Source: Berberis thunbergii
Taxonomy: Eukaryota > Streptophyta > Magnoliopsida > Ranunculales > Berberidaceae
NCBI GenBank assembly: GCA_003290165.1
Contig: QNQO01005892.1
Location: 434,001-498,000 of the forward strand
Reading direction: 5' to 3'
DNA length: 64,000 nucleotides
Shown here: piece after piece, positions 35,370-46,052 of the stretch
Numbering within the stretch: the stretch's first letter is position 1
Layout: each line of letters begins with the position of its first letter
The notes under the pieces: model-generated
What the model was told of the DNA's origin: nothing
Seen by the model: the letters and a program-made list of their open reading frames with translations, nothing else
Database searches by the model: none
Translations under genes and position numbers: made by a program

Positions 35370-35770
35370 GGACCCTGCATTGCGGTGGAACATCTAATGA
35401 GAAGCGGAGTGGAGTTGAATAATTATGTACAACTCGGAAAGAGTAACCTTGGAAAAAGCAACAAAATTCAGTTTCAAAACCTCAAACAACAAAGCCAAGT
35501 ATGAAGCAATAATAACCAAATTACAATTGGCCAAACACCTCGAAATAAAAAAAAAGTCAGTTTTTTACTAACCCTAAATTGATAGTCAACCAATTGAATG
35601 ACAACATCCAAATCAAAGACGCACAGATGAAATCCAACCATCAAAAGGTAAACGAATTGATTAAAAACTTCAAAGCAATAACCGTTCAATGATGCGCAAG
35701 AGTAGAAAATGAAAGAGTAGACAGCTTGGCTAAGGAGGCTTCACGTGCTAAAGACACTAATAATTCACTT
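35370..35770 (+). pseudogene. pol: Second, archaeal-like RNase H of the Tat element
   Basis: After the first RNase H comes WTLHCGGTSNEKRSGVE (the W-x-L-y-v-D-G-a-S-N pattern; the catalytic Asp of YVDG is changed to Cys-Gly). It is followed by KFSFKTSNNKAKYEAIITKLQLAKHLEIK, which keeps the Glu of A-E/K-Y-E-A. A second RNase H between the first RNase H and integrase is a defining trait of the Tat lineage, so this supports the classification. Stops at 35,420, 35,570 and later show it is dead. Confidence 0.75.
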
Positions 35771-35879
35771 TTCACAGTACAAAAGAGCTCAATTCTGGAG
35801 ACCAAGTACAAATAACATGTACAACGGATTAGGAAAGCAATTTGATAACTCCAATCCGGACAGACAAACAAAATGGAAC

Positions 35880-36962
35880 ACCACCAATAGATAAGATGGA
35901 GGCTCGTAAACTACGAAATAGAGTAACACGACACACACTGATTAATGACAGAATCTATAGAAGGTTTGCCACAGGTTCGCTGCTAAGATGCCTTTCACCC
36001 AGCGACATCTATTAGGTTCTACGAGAAATTCATTTCCGCATATGCGGGAACCATCCTGGATGGAGAACATTAGCTCACAAAGCCTTAACATTGGGATACT
36101 GCTGGCCAATAATGCAATAAGATACAAATGAAATAATGTGGACTTGCGACAAATGTAAATGATTCGCTCGGGATACCTAGATACCAGGCCAATACCTAAT
36201 CCTGATAAGTAGTCCAAGGCTATTTGTGCAATGGGGAGTGAACATCGTAGGCCACTTCTAGTGTCCGACAGAAAAAAAAAATTATTCATCATGGTAGTAA
36301 ATTACTTCACCAGATGGGTAGAAGTGGAACCATTTGCAAAGATAGGAGAAGCTCAATTCAATAACTATCTCTAAAAGGACATAATATGCAGATTTGGAGT
36401 CCCCAAGGTAAGTGTCACTAACAATGGAAAGCAATTCGAAGGTAAGAAAGTCAAAAAGTTGTGTGAGAACTAAAACATACTTCTCAACACCCGCCCACCC
36501 ACAAGCTAACGGAGAACTAAGGGGACTACCGAAACAATCCTAGAAGCAATCGAAAAGAAGCTTGAAGCATCAAAAGGATTATGGGTGTCTGAATTGTCGG
36601 GCATCCTCTAGGCCTACAGAACAACAAAGAGAACTCCGACTGGAGAAACATTGTTCGCCCTGGCATACGGATCTGAGGAAATGGTACCAATAGAAATTGG
36701 CATGCCAACATTCAGAACTGAAGAGTTCCAAACAAAAGATAACAACGAAGCATTGCTTGTCGAACTGGACCTTCTTAATGAGAAACGAGACATAACCTTG
36801 ATCAAAGCAGTGGCCTACCAACAAAGAATGGCCAGTTACTACAACAAAAAAATAAAACCTCGCACGTTCAGCATTGGCAATTGGGAGCTCAGAAAGGTCC
36901 AACTCAATACAAAAAAACCAGGCACGGGTATCCAAACTAGGAAGGACCACACAAAATGGTGA
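35880..36962 (+). pseudogene. pol: Tat-lineage integrase (outer element)
   Basis: A degraded zinc-binding part runs from about 35,960 to 36,170. The core follows: FIMVVNYFTRWVEVEPFAKI near 36,285 (first catalytic Asp replaced, VDYFT-type to VNYFT), RFGVPKVSVTNNGKQFEGKK near 36,390 (second Asp replaced by Asn) and a clean frame at 36,651-36,962. That frame begins FALAYGSEEMVPIEIGMPTF and contains LLNEKRDITLIKAVAYQQRM and YYNKKIKPRTFSIGN. Loss of two catalytic acids and several stops rule out activity. Confidence 0.84.
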
Positions 36963-37070
36963 AAATTAACAGACCAGAAATATACTGGTTAGAAGATTTG
37001 AAAGGTGAACAACTCAAAATACCATGGAATGTCAAACATTTGAAGAAGTATTATCGATAAACTTCCGAAC

Positions 37071-37386
37071 TCCAAGAATCATTCGTCTTGGGCTCCAATG
37101 AAGGACGTATCTCAATGAAGGAAGAGACCATTGTGAAGTCTCTTCTCATCACGCCCTACATGCTTAAGTCACACAGAGAGTTAATTACGTACATTATATA
37201 AGGTATAGGGAACATTCGGCCAAAGGTATACAAACATAATTGAATTATACTCTGTCCAAATGTAATCGTCTCCCATAGATTAACTGAAATAAGCATCGTA
37301 GTGCCTTCGACCACCAAATAGGTGGTCTTTGGCAGTCTAACCTATTTGCAGGTCAAATATCTAGGAGGATGGATTTTGACCCATCA
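37071..37386 (+). repeat. 3' LTR remnant of the outer Tat element
   Basis: It matches the LTR of the Tat derivative (minus strand of 5,274-5,827): shared blocks are ATGCTTAAGTCA, CAGAGAGTTAATT, GGGAACATTCGGCCAAAGG and the terminal GGTGGTCTTTGGCAGTCTAA to CCATCA. It has a TATA-like box (ATTATATAAGG near 37,195). The 5' end of the LTR is missing or unrecognisable, so the left boundary is approximate. Confidence 0.7.
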
Positions 37387-37699
37387 CCATACCTGTTCAC
37401 AATCAGTGGAATCATACATCATAAGCGCAAAAGTATAAGAATCTGAAAAGTGAGCGAGCGTCCTCTCGTTTGCATTTTCGCCAAGTATATTCCAAGTCAA
37501 ACATGGGACGATGAAGACAAGGTTGAGAAAACTCAACTATTATCAAACGCAAGAGAAGTTGGAGGAGGTGACTCAGACATTTGCTAAATAACTACACCAA
37601 TTTCGCTGAAGGACACCACTAATGTCTTTTTTGGAATCTACTAAAGGACACCACTGTTATATACATAAAAATAAAGTTTTTTCTTTTTTCCCAAATCTA

Positions 37700-38690
37700 G
37701 CGATGAACGCCCTTCCACTCCCATGAACAACTCATCGTCTCTCACCCTTCTCCTATCAATCTTATTGAAAATGAACGGCCTACCACCGTCTTCATCGATC
37801 CTCCCTCTCTTACTCGTCTTCATCTTCCCTGCTTTTATTCTACTGCTTCATTTTCTCTTTCGCATGAGGAAACGTATTCAACTTCTAGAGATTGAAGCAT
37901 CATTCAAAAAAAATCTGACAAAGGTAAAAAAAAAAATAGCATATTCTTCCCATGGGTATGTGTCGCATAAGGCTCTTAACTTGATGCTATCTAAAATTGG
38001 TAGGTCTAAAGCTAAATTTGTGGGCACTGGCCTAGTCAACTGTCGATGAGTGATGAGAACCACTCATGGATTGACTTGTGCTCCTGAAATGACACAATAA
38101 TTCACTCCTAGAGAACAACTTCCATTCACTCCTAGGTTGTGTTGAAGAGAAAGTTGTTGGATTTGAGTTACCCTGGTGTGTCATGACTGAACCAATTGAA
38201 CCTGTAACGGGCAAGGGGAGACCTAAAAAGAAGAAATTTACTATGCATGAGAATTCCATGAAATAGGACTCTTGGCCATGAGTACGAGAAGACACAAAAG
38301 GAGCTTAAAAGTCAAGAAAGTGTTTCTGAGCTAAAAGAGAAGACGCCGAAGTGGAAGGTTATGTTTATGAAGCACATTCGTATGTGGATTCGTGATTATG
38401 TTGAGGAAATTCAAAATGTACTTTCCAACGACCATTGTGGATTCAGATGCATAGGCAAGTTCCTAGGTTATGACGAGAATCTTGGATGGAGGGAAGTGAG
38501 ACATGAGCTAACAATGCAGCTGAAAGGTAACTATGAATTGTTGGTTCGAATGTGGAATGTAGGAGGTGTGAAAATTTTGAAAGATGCTGACGATTCCCGA
38601 AGGCAGATAGGTGACGTGATGGTTAAGAAGTACAATGCATCCAAAGCAAAGAAGAAGTCGGAAGAGGTCCTTAACATTGATGATTGAACC
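37700..38690 (+). pseudogene. MULE transposase C-terminal fragment with OTU-like domain
   Basis: SFKKNLTKVKKKIAY then SKIGRSKAKFVGTGL (37,890-38,045) match the region after the MULE core, and RTTHGLTCAPEM near 38,060 is the SWIM-like C/H region. 38,361-38,687 is a clean 108-codon frame: IRMWIRDYVEEIQNVLSNDH, then HCGFRCIGKFLG with the Cys expected in OTU proteases (D-G-N-C-G-F-R pattern, here N-D-H-C-G-F-R), then GWREVRHELTMQL. It is related to the copy at 50.9-51.6 kb. The upstream catalytic core is missing. The TGA at 38,685 ends it early within the OTU-like domain. Confidence 0.78.
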
Positions 38691-38699
38691 ACATTTTAT

Positions 38700-39180
38700 A
38701 ACTTCTTGCACATTTTGTTAATGATATATATGCATACGATGATCTAACTGTAACACAAGTCAAATTTTTTTTACTCATGACTTGTACATTTTTTATCATT
38801 AAATATTAACAATTATATTTAACATTGCATGAAGATTTGTATTGGGTTTGCATTTTATAGATGATTAGTTATATGGATTCTTTATATCATGGTAATGGCC
38901 AAAACGTAAACAGATAATAAAATAAACATGATAACTTTTTTTGATAGCAAAAATTTCATACTGCAAAATTGAACACACAACTTCAAGTTTTTTTTACTGC
39001 AAAAATTTCAAACTCAAACTCAAACGCACGAGCCGCTGCAAGTGTGATATAGAAACTCGCAGAAGCCGCTACGAACCAAATAACAACAATCGCAATCCAG
39101 TTAGTGTAAGTTACCTTCAAACCAAACGTAGCGTACAATGTGAACCAAATTTTTTAAATCGCAAAGGATAATGTGAATTG
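38700..39180. other. No gene recognised
   Basis: AT-rich noncoding sequence between the MULE fragment and the hairpin cluster. Words such as GCCGCTGCAA and GCCGCTACGAA near 39,030-39,075 resemble the GCAGCATCCGCTGC motifs of the hairpin arms, so the repeat family probably extends here. Confidence 0.5.
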
Positions 39181-39182
39181 AA

Positions 39183-39930
39183 CAACCCTATTCGCAGCAT
39201 CCGCTGTGACTGGACATATTTCACACTCTGTCCATTTTTGTGATTTTGTTTTTGTTTTTTTAATTAATTCTTGTGCTTAGATACACTAATTGTAACTGTT
39301 CTAATCGTAGAATCCGCTGCAATGAGATAGATTTCACACTCTGTCCATTTTTTGGATTTTTTTTTTAATTTGAATCTTTTTTTTTTTCAATTTCAATGGA
39401 TTTGATACACTATTGACATATTTGGTTTATTGCAAAACCACAATTTTGACATTCTCAAGTTGGGCAAGTCAAAATTGGGGTTTTGCAATAAATCAAATAT
39501 GCCAAGACAGTATATAAGCCATAGGAATTGAAAAAAACCAAAAAAAAAAAAGTTAAAATACAAAAATGGACAGTGTGAAATATGTCCAATCATAGCGGAT
39601 GCTGCGAATATGTTTGTCCTAATGGCAGATTTCATTGCAATGGGATAGATACTCTGTCCATCTTTTGGATTTTTTGTATTAAATTTTTTTTTTTTCAATT
39701 TCAATAGCTTTCACTATTGGCATAATTAATTTATTGCAAAACCCCAATTTTGACATTCTCAAGTCGGGGTGGTCAAAATTGGGGTTTTGCAATAAATCAA
39801 ATATGCCAAGACAATATCTAAGCCATAGGAATTGAAAAAAACAAAAAAAAGATTCAAATAGAAAAAATCACAAAAATGGACAAAGTGTTAAATCTGTCCA
39901 ATCGCAGCAGATGCTACGAATATGTTTGTC
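39183..39930. repeat. Cluster of tandem long inverted repeats (hairpins)
   Basis: Two hairpins of about 310 bp lie head to tail at about 39,301-39,612 and 39,617-39,930, preceded by an unpaired arm copy at 39,183-39,260. The core of the second is perfect: 24-bp arms TTATTGCAAAACCCCAATTT(TGAC) at 39,731-39,754 and 39,772-39,795 around a 17-bp spacer. The first has the same core (39,427-39,450 and 39,468-39,491) with one mismatch. Outer arm parts contain GCAGCATCCGCTGCGATTGG-like and CACACTCTGTCCATTTTTG. Foldback-type transposons have this form. Confidence 0.85.
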
Positions 39931-40299
39931 CCAATAGCAGAATTGCATGTATCTTGTGCAGATAGGATTGCGATTTTTGGTATTGGATTCGCAGCGAATT
40001 CTGTGAATGCTTTTATCACACTGGCAGTGGCTTGTGCATTTGCAGTTAGAACTTTCTGTTTTGACAAATAGGTGACTTTGTGTCCAATTTTTTAGGTTAA
40101 ATTGATAAAATTTCTTACTTTTACTTTGATTACAGTTAACTTTATATAACCATAACTGAGATATACATAAATAATGATGAGAATCATAATTGTGAAATCA
40201 TAATTAAGTGCATAAACTATAATCATTACATTTTCATTAATTTCAAAGATTACAACAACCAAAATTGTATATCAAAACTATATACATCAAGTCCTTTTA

Positions 40300-41110
40300 G
40301 TCTTTTTCTGAGGTTCGGTTTGAGTGATATTTATTCATGCCTCGTCTTCGTTCTACTCTAACTTCCTCTTTTCAGTGTCATCAACACCACCACCACCCAT
40401 TCCCTTACCTTTACCATCAGGACCACCAACACCAAAACTACCATCAATCCTTCATCTACCACCAACACCACCACCATCAAACCTTCCTCTACCACCAGGT
40501 GCACCAGTAGCAATAGCAACATCACCCCTTTCTCTACCATTAGGAGCACCAACACCACCAATGCCATCACCCCTTCCCCTACCACCACCTGCAAAACCGA
40601 CTTGGAGCACCACCACCATCACCAGTTGGACCAATCTGTTATTCTTCCATATTATCTCTGAAGGCGACATGTGTAGACATTTGTCTTAGCATGTCACCTA
40701 CTTTTTTTTCCTCATGAGCAACACAACCTTATCCACATTCCTTCATTCTTCAATAGAGGCGTCCACCAACTGAACAGCCTCATCAACCAACTTGTTCGTA
40801 AGAAAAATGTTAATCTTAGTGAAAAAACAAATAAATGTTTGCAAATTTGTTAAAGTATAGATCAATTACCTGATTGTGAGATATGAACAATTGATTTCTT
40901 AAGGGATGTGTCCTCTTAGTCATTGGTAGTTGGATGAACGGATGGTTAATGTCATGAAACCACTCCAAGTAGTCCTTCTTGGAATCTCATGGAAGCTTCA
41001 CTGGCGCACATTGATTTTTAATTGACACGAGATTATTTTGCCAAGTTGCAGCGAATGAAGACAATATCTCGTGCTTTACTAAGTAATTGTGGCTAGATCG
41101 ACCTCTACTC
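40300..41110 (-). pseudogene. Plant-mobile-domain (PMD) protein, C-terminal part
   Basis: From 41,110 downward the minus strand encodes FAATWQNNLVSIKNQCAPVK, then KKDYLEWFHDINHPFIQL. These are the closing Y-x-x-W-(F/Y) segment of PMD (MAIN-like) proteins. A possible intron starts at about 40,872 (GTAATTG). The next piece has VDEAVQLVDASIEE and a Gly/Arg-rich tail (RGRGDGIGGVGAPNGRERGD) near 40,600-40,460. Plant mobile domains occur in host MAIN/MAIL1 proteins and in many transposons. The opposing Pro-rich frame at 40,324-40,689 (+) is its mirror. In-frame stops are present. Confidence 0.55.
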
Positions 41111-41159
41111 TTAATTTTAGCTTGAATGGGGGATTTGGAATTACATGTACCCTTCCCAT

Positions 41160-41790
41160 CTATCTCATGGCATGACTATCTTTGCTAATAAGACTGGAAC
41201 CAAGGTTCGTAGTGAATATTTGAAGTTGTTGATGAAGGTGAATGATGATGGGAAGTTCACATGGGGAGTTGGTACTTTGGCGTTTTTGTATCATTAACTT
41301 GGTTGTGCTAGTAGAGCTGGTACTAAACAAATATTTGGATATTTGCCGCTTTTGGAAGTACAATTTTTTGGTTAATTATCTTTTTAGTGTTTCGGATATT
41401 GAACTAATATATTGATATGTTTAATTTTTTTGTAGTGTTTGATATGCGATCACTTTAGGCTCTGAGTACAGCCCGAGCCTCATGGAATGATCGTCTCCTC
41501 ACCATGGCTAAGTGGGATTGCCTCTAACTTAGCGAAATTATGACTGGAGAAATCTTGATTATTTGGGAGTATCTCGATGACATATCTCCTGAATAGGTAC
41601 AAGTTAGTCATTTAATTTCATTTTTCATCTCAGGTATTTTTTTTTTAAGTTTTCATGCATAGTTTAATATGTTCGTCTTTGTATTGTCAGGTTATTTGGG
41701 ACCCTTATGCGGGAATCCAAGTGAAGAACTCCACTTCACAACATTACTTGGTTCCAAGGCTGCTTGTTATGCTCTGACGTCGAAGAGCCC
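41160..41790 (+). pseudogene. Plant-mobile-domain (PMD) protein, central part, inverted
   Basis: The plus strand encodes KVRSEYLKLLMKVNDDGKFT, then WGVGTLAFLYH, LGCASRAGTKQIFGYLPLLE, the well-conserved middle of PMD proteins (Y-L-x-L-L, W-G-x-x-x-L-A-x-L-Y, G-x-x-x-L-L). After an AG near 41,434 comes TARASWNDRLLTMAKWD, and after a second intron-like gap (41,602-41,691) comes VIWDPYAG, the V-x-W-x-P-Y motif. Frameshifts and stops are present. Its orientation is opposite to the PMD C-terminal part directly to its left, so the gene has been rearranged by an inversion. Confidence 0.6.
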
Positions 41791-42099
41791 TAACGCTCGA
41801 TAAAAGCACAAATTATCACCCTATCGATATGATCTTTACAATGGTTTATCAACGATCACAGATCACTCTTATAAACTATCAAAATTACTTCTTTTGGCTC
41901 GTCACTCAATTTCCAAACTATAAAATTCTTATATTTATGCTGACATCTAAACTTGCCTCGTTCCTACATAATAAGAAAAACTAGTCAATGTCCAAATAAT
42001 GTAAAAACAATAATTAATGCATATTTTAGATAACTCGAAAACATTATAAATACCTCTTCACCAGCTCAAATGGATTGAGAAACATGGCCATCATAATCT

Positions 42100-42600
42100 T
42101 CTAATATAGATGCATCTTTGTGACCACTAGGACAATAAAATTGTCCAAATTCATGATCCTCATCGGAACCAGGTTTGGCAGAAATAACGTGTTCTTCACG
42201 TTTTGCATGCCCATGACCCTCTTCAATACCCTAACACTCCTCACCCTCCTCATCACCCTCACCATTCTCATCCCCCTCACCCTTCTCCACTTCATCAATC
42301 TCACGAACCACACCATGTTGACTTTGCGGTAGCAATAGGAGTGTCGCCACTTCATCTGCGTCAATCAAATCATTCCCCATTTCATCCTCTGTCCACTTCA
42401 TCTCCTATTTTTTCTCCCTCTGTTCTTGCATTATTTGTTTTTTCTCTCATATATTTTTTCTTTATTTTTTTGAAAATGACCTTTCTCAAAGACACCGTCA
42501 TTGGTTGTCTTCGAGCTAGATGATCCCCACTACTACCACCATCACCACCACCAACCACCAAAGTAACGTCTTTGTTTGTTTTTGTCATACTAAACATTTA
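42100..42600 (-). pseudogene. Possible N-terminal part of the PMD-type gene
   Basis: Minus-strand frames starting at an ATG at 42,597 encode a basic, Gly-containing start (VVGGGDGGSSGDHLARRQ). In other frames they encode an acidic Glu/Gly/Asp-rich stretch (GEGDENGEGDEEGEE type) and CPSGHKDASILEDYDGHVS. No domain is recognisable. I link it to the PMD fragments only by position and strand. The plus-strand His/Pro-rich frame is its mirror. Confidence 0.3.
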
Positions 42601-43499
42601 AAACAATATGATACAATTAAAACAAAACAAAAATGAGGCATAGAGATTTATAGTATCGAAATAGAGATTTAGAGTTTACCTGACTTCGTGGGTTTTATTG
42701 AATGCAAATATGAACTCCCATAGCAACAATCTAACATAAAGAAGCTAGGAATAAATCACATACCAAATTGACACCAAATCAGAGAGGCTCGCACACAAAC
42801 TAAGCCATGGATCGCACAGAAATATAATTGCACACCAACATACCCCAAATTGCAAACACCCCAAGTCCGACACAAATCGCACCCAAAACCTCCAACTTTT
42901 GTATTGCACAGTAACGGTAGAGGGAAAGAACAAAGATCAAAGCAAGAGAGTAGAAAGTAGAGGGAAAATGAGGGCGGGAAGAGGGGGTGCGAAGATTCAA
43001 ATTTTGGTAGAGGGATTGACCGTTTCGTTTGGGAGAGAAAGTAGGGGGTTTGTGGTATCCTTCAGTGGAAATGGTGGTGTTATTTAATCACTGCCTTTTG
43101 TTTTTCATTCTCTAAAACTAAGAGTTTGACTAATCTAAAAAGTCTAAGATGGAATTTGGGCTCTAGGATGGGTTTTTGGTTCATGAGCCTCGAAGCCCAT
43201 CAAAAGAACTTGGCCCACATTGAGAAATAGTTATGGGTTCATCATTTTTTGTGGCTTCCATTTTTTGACACCACTCTCATATTTTTTTAACTTCCTAAAG
43301 GGCACTAACAATAAAAAGGGGTTCCTAAACACGTTTGGAAATTGTTTGGCCAAAAAGAATCTTGCATTGGCAAGGGCAAGAACGAAGCCCTTCCTCATAC
43401 ACGTAGCGCGTCTCTCTCCCTACCAAGCTCGCCAGAATGAGCCCTCTTTGGTGGTGTCTCTCGACTTCTCTTTTCTTTTCTAATTCCCCAAATTCATTT

Positions 43500-45733
43500 G
43501 GAAGAAGTTTGGTTGAAGTCTTTACATAGAAATGGATGGGTTTAATGAGGGTGATTATGATAAACTTGAGGACGCTAATGGTGGATGTGAGGGTGTGCAT
43601 TGGATTTCATTTATATGAAGAAACGGCGAAGATGAACAATTTTGAGATGAATAACAACCTATTCCACATGAGCTAACACTTCAACTTGAGATGAACTTGC
43701 ACGAGTTTATGTTTGTTGTTGTGGTTGTTGTAATATCGTGTTTAATTTCCTCTTTCATTTATATTTGAAGCCACGTCGTTAATGTAAGGTTACCTGTAAA
43801 TTTTTGTTGTGGTGGGTCGATTTTTCTTAATTAAAACTTGTTAATTTGTTATTGTTTGTCAATTTTAGTTGACTATTTCATTTTTTTGTTAGGGTTAGTT
43901 TGATATGTTATTTATAAGTTCATGATTATTTTGTGCGTAGCACTTCTCATGGACGTTATAAATTTCGATCTGCCTCCAGATGATGTTGACAACCTGGAAC
44001 TATTTCAAGCCTATTTGGAAGAGATCGCCTTCTAGATGTAACCACCGTGTTTAATCAGTTTCTTTATTAAATTACTTAATGTGATTTTAATTATAATTTT
44101 TTGATTTACATAGTGCAAAATTACGTCGATATGAATAGTGAGGCTACATTTGAGACAAATTGTGAGGCTAATTGTGAACCCAACAACCATAGAGGGGAAA
44201 AAACAATAGAGGAGGTAGTCAACGATATGATTTTTTTTCTTACAGAAGAGGTAAGGTTAATTAGTGTATAACCATTTTCACAAGTCTATTGTTTTTCCTA
44301 ACAAGTTTATTGCTCTTCTTAACGTTTTTTTTGTAGGTGTTCATATCGAGATCGACCTTAATAGCTTATGCCAAGGCATTGTTAGGGATAATAACACAGT
44401 TGTTATTTTCACAAAATCAGAACCCATTGATAGTAGACGTAAATGAATGATCCATTTTTTATGTGAAAGATCAGGAAGCCTAAAAAACCAAAAATGCAAG
44501 AATGAGGTTGATAGCGTCAATGGTCGATCAAGCAGTACATAGTAGTGTGGTTGCCCATTTAAATTGAGAGGGGTGCCACAAGGTAATGACCTTTGGAAGT
44601 TGTAAGTTACACGTGGAACTCGCAATCATCTTCGAGCAAAATTGCTACTTGGTTATTCATTTGCCGAGATATTGAATGAATTGAGACAATATTTTTGTTG
44701 AATACGTCGACATCTTGTCGCACCTCAATACATCTTAATCTCTTTGAAAGATATTCTCCTAACAATGTCTCATATTTGAAGACTATTTACAATGCCATTG
44801 GGAGACTAAAGACACTTCAACTACAAGGGAGAAGGATTTGCAACACACCATGCACTTGTTTAACAAAAACAATTACATTGAGTAACATATTGTGGATGAG
44901 GAGAATAGTGACCAATATTTTTTGGGCGCAACCTGAGTTAATTCAACTAGCCAAGTGTTTCCTATCAAGGATGCTTATGGATTGCACTTATAAAACAAAT
45001 CATTATCAAATACCACTCTTTGAGATTGTGAGTGTTATGGCAATCCAGAAGACTTTCAATGTTGCATGATATTTTGTCTTCCACTATTTGAATCGTATGT
45101 TTGGGCTCTGAAAAAATTATTGGGGATTTTAGAGCCAAACGACTTGTCAACCAAGTGTGTTTCTGATAGAGAGTTGAGTTTGATTAAAGCTATTGAGCGA
45201 GTATTTCCTAGAGCAAGGGGATTATTTTGCACGTGGCACATAAATAAAAATATTGAGAAAATTTTCATAAAACACTTCGAGGATAATGAAAGATGGAACG
45301 AGTTTATTATTTATTTCTTAGATTTCATTGGATCGAGTACAGAGAAAAATGACCATTGTTGAGTTTGAGACAAAATGAGAATCAAATCCGCATTATTTGA
45401 GAAAGGTTTGGTATTCACAAAAGGAGTACTTTGTGAGTGCATAGACCAATACTTTCATGTATTTTGGCCAATGCAAAACCGACCGTGTTGAAGGTGCACA
45501 CTTGAAGTTGAAGAAGATTTTGGAAAATTCTCAAGGGATTTTCTAATATATATGGACAAGATGCATAACATGATCCAAATCCAACTAATAGAAATCGAAG
45601 TGTCATTTCAACAATGTTTGATGAAGGTGAAGAATGAGCATGTGTCGATGGAAAACTTCATGGGTACATGAGGCACAAGGATATTGATTTGATGTTATTG
45701 GACATTCAGATGTATGAATCGATGGGCAATGAC
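43500..45733 (+). pseudogene. MULE (Mutator-like) transposase, N-terminal and catalytic part
   Basis: Short acidic N-terminal exons (FDLPPDDVDNLELFQAYLEE near 43,960; NNHRGEKTIEEVVNDMIFFL near 44,195) precede a FAR1-like zinc region near 44,450-44,640. The MULE core follows: LKTIYNAIGRLKTLQ, FWAQPELIQLAKCF, LMDCTYKTNHYQIPLFEIVS (first catalytic Asp) and, in the next frame, CVSDRELSLIKAIERVFPRA (second Asp) and WHINKNIEKIFIKHFEDNERW. Further C-terminal MULE sequence continues to 45,733, where a chromovirus is inserted. The rest resumes at 50,904. Stops and frameshifts are many. Terminal inverted repeats were not found. Confidence 0.82.
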
Positions 45734-46041
45734 TGTTAAGAACCTATTGAAGAGGGTTCTTATTATTGAAACAAGAGCTAAAGAATTGAACAATATAGAA
45801 GAAAATTAGATAGAAATGTAGAGAAGAAGAAGGAATAGAATAAAGAAATTTTTTGATATTCTCAAAACTATCTTACATGGACTACTTATAGCCTAAATCA
45901 ATGCCTAATTAACAAGAAAACAAACTTTCTAATCCAAAAATAAAACACATAATAGCTTATTCCTAATAGAATTCAACTCCTAATTTGAAACTTCAACTAC
46001 TAATTTGAGAGAAAAAATTTCAATCAAACAACATCGTATCA
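45734..46041 (-). repeat. 3' LTR of the MULE-nested chromovirus
   Basis: 308 bp, direct repeat of 50,568-50,898. The purine tract of the minus strand lies just inside it (46,042-46,056). Confidence 0.93.
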
Positions 46042-46052
46042 TTCCACCCTCC

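Noticed and set aside
39183..39930. CRISPR-like array
   Set aside because: The repeats are inverted pairs of about 300 bp in a plant genome, not short direct repeats with unique spacers.
40324..40689. Long proline-rich plus-strand frame
   Set aside because: It is the mirror of the Gly/Arg-rich tail encoded on the minus strand, which joins PMD-like sequence upstream. Repetitive ACCACC codons keep several frames open.
42203..42523. His/Pro-rich plus-strand frame
   Set aside because: Low-complexity CCTCACCC-type sequence keeps it open. No domain; the minus strand has the more gene-like composition.
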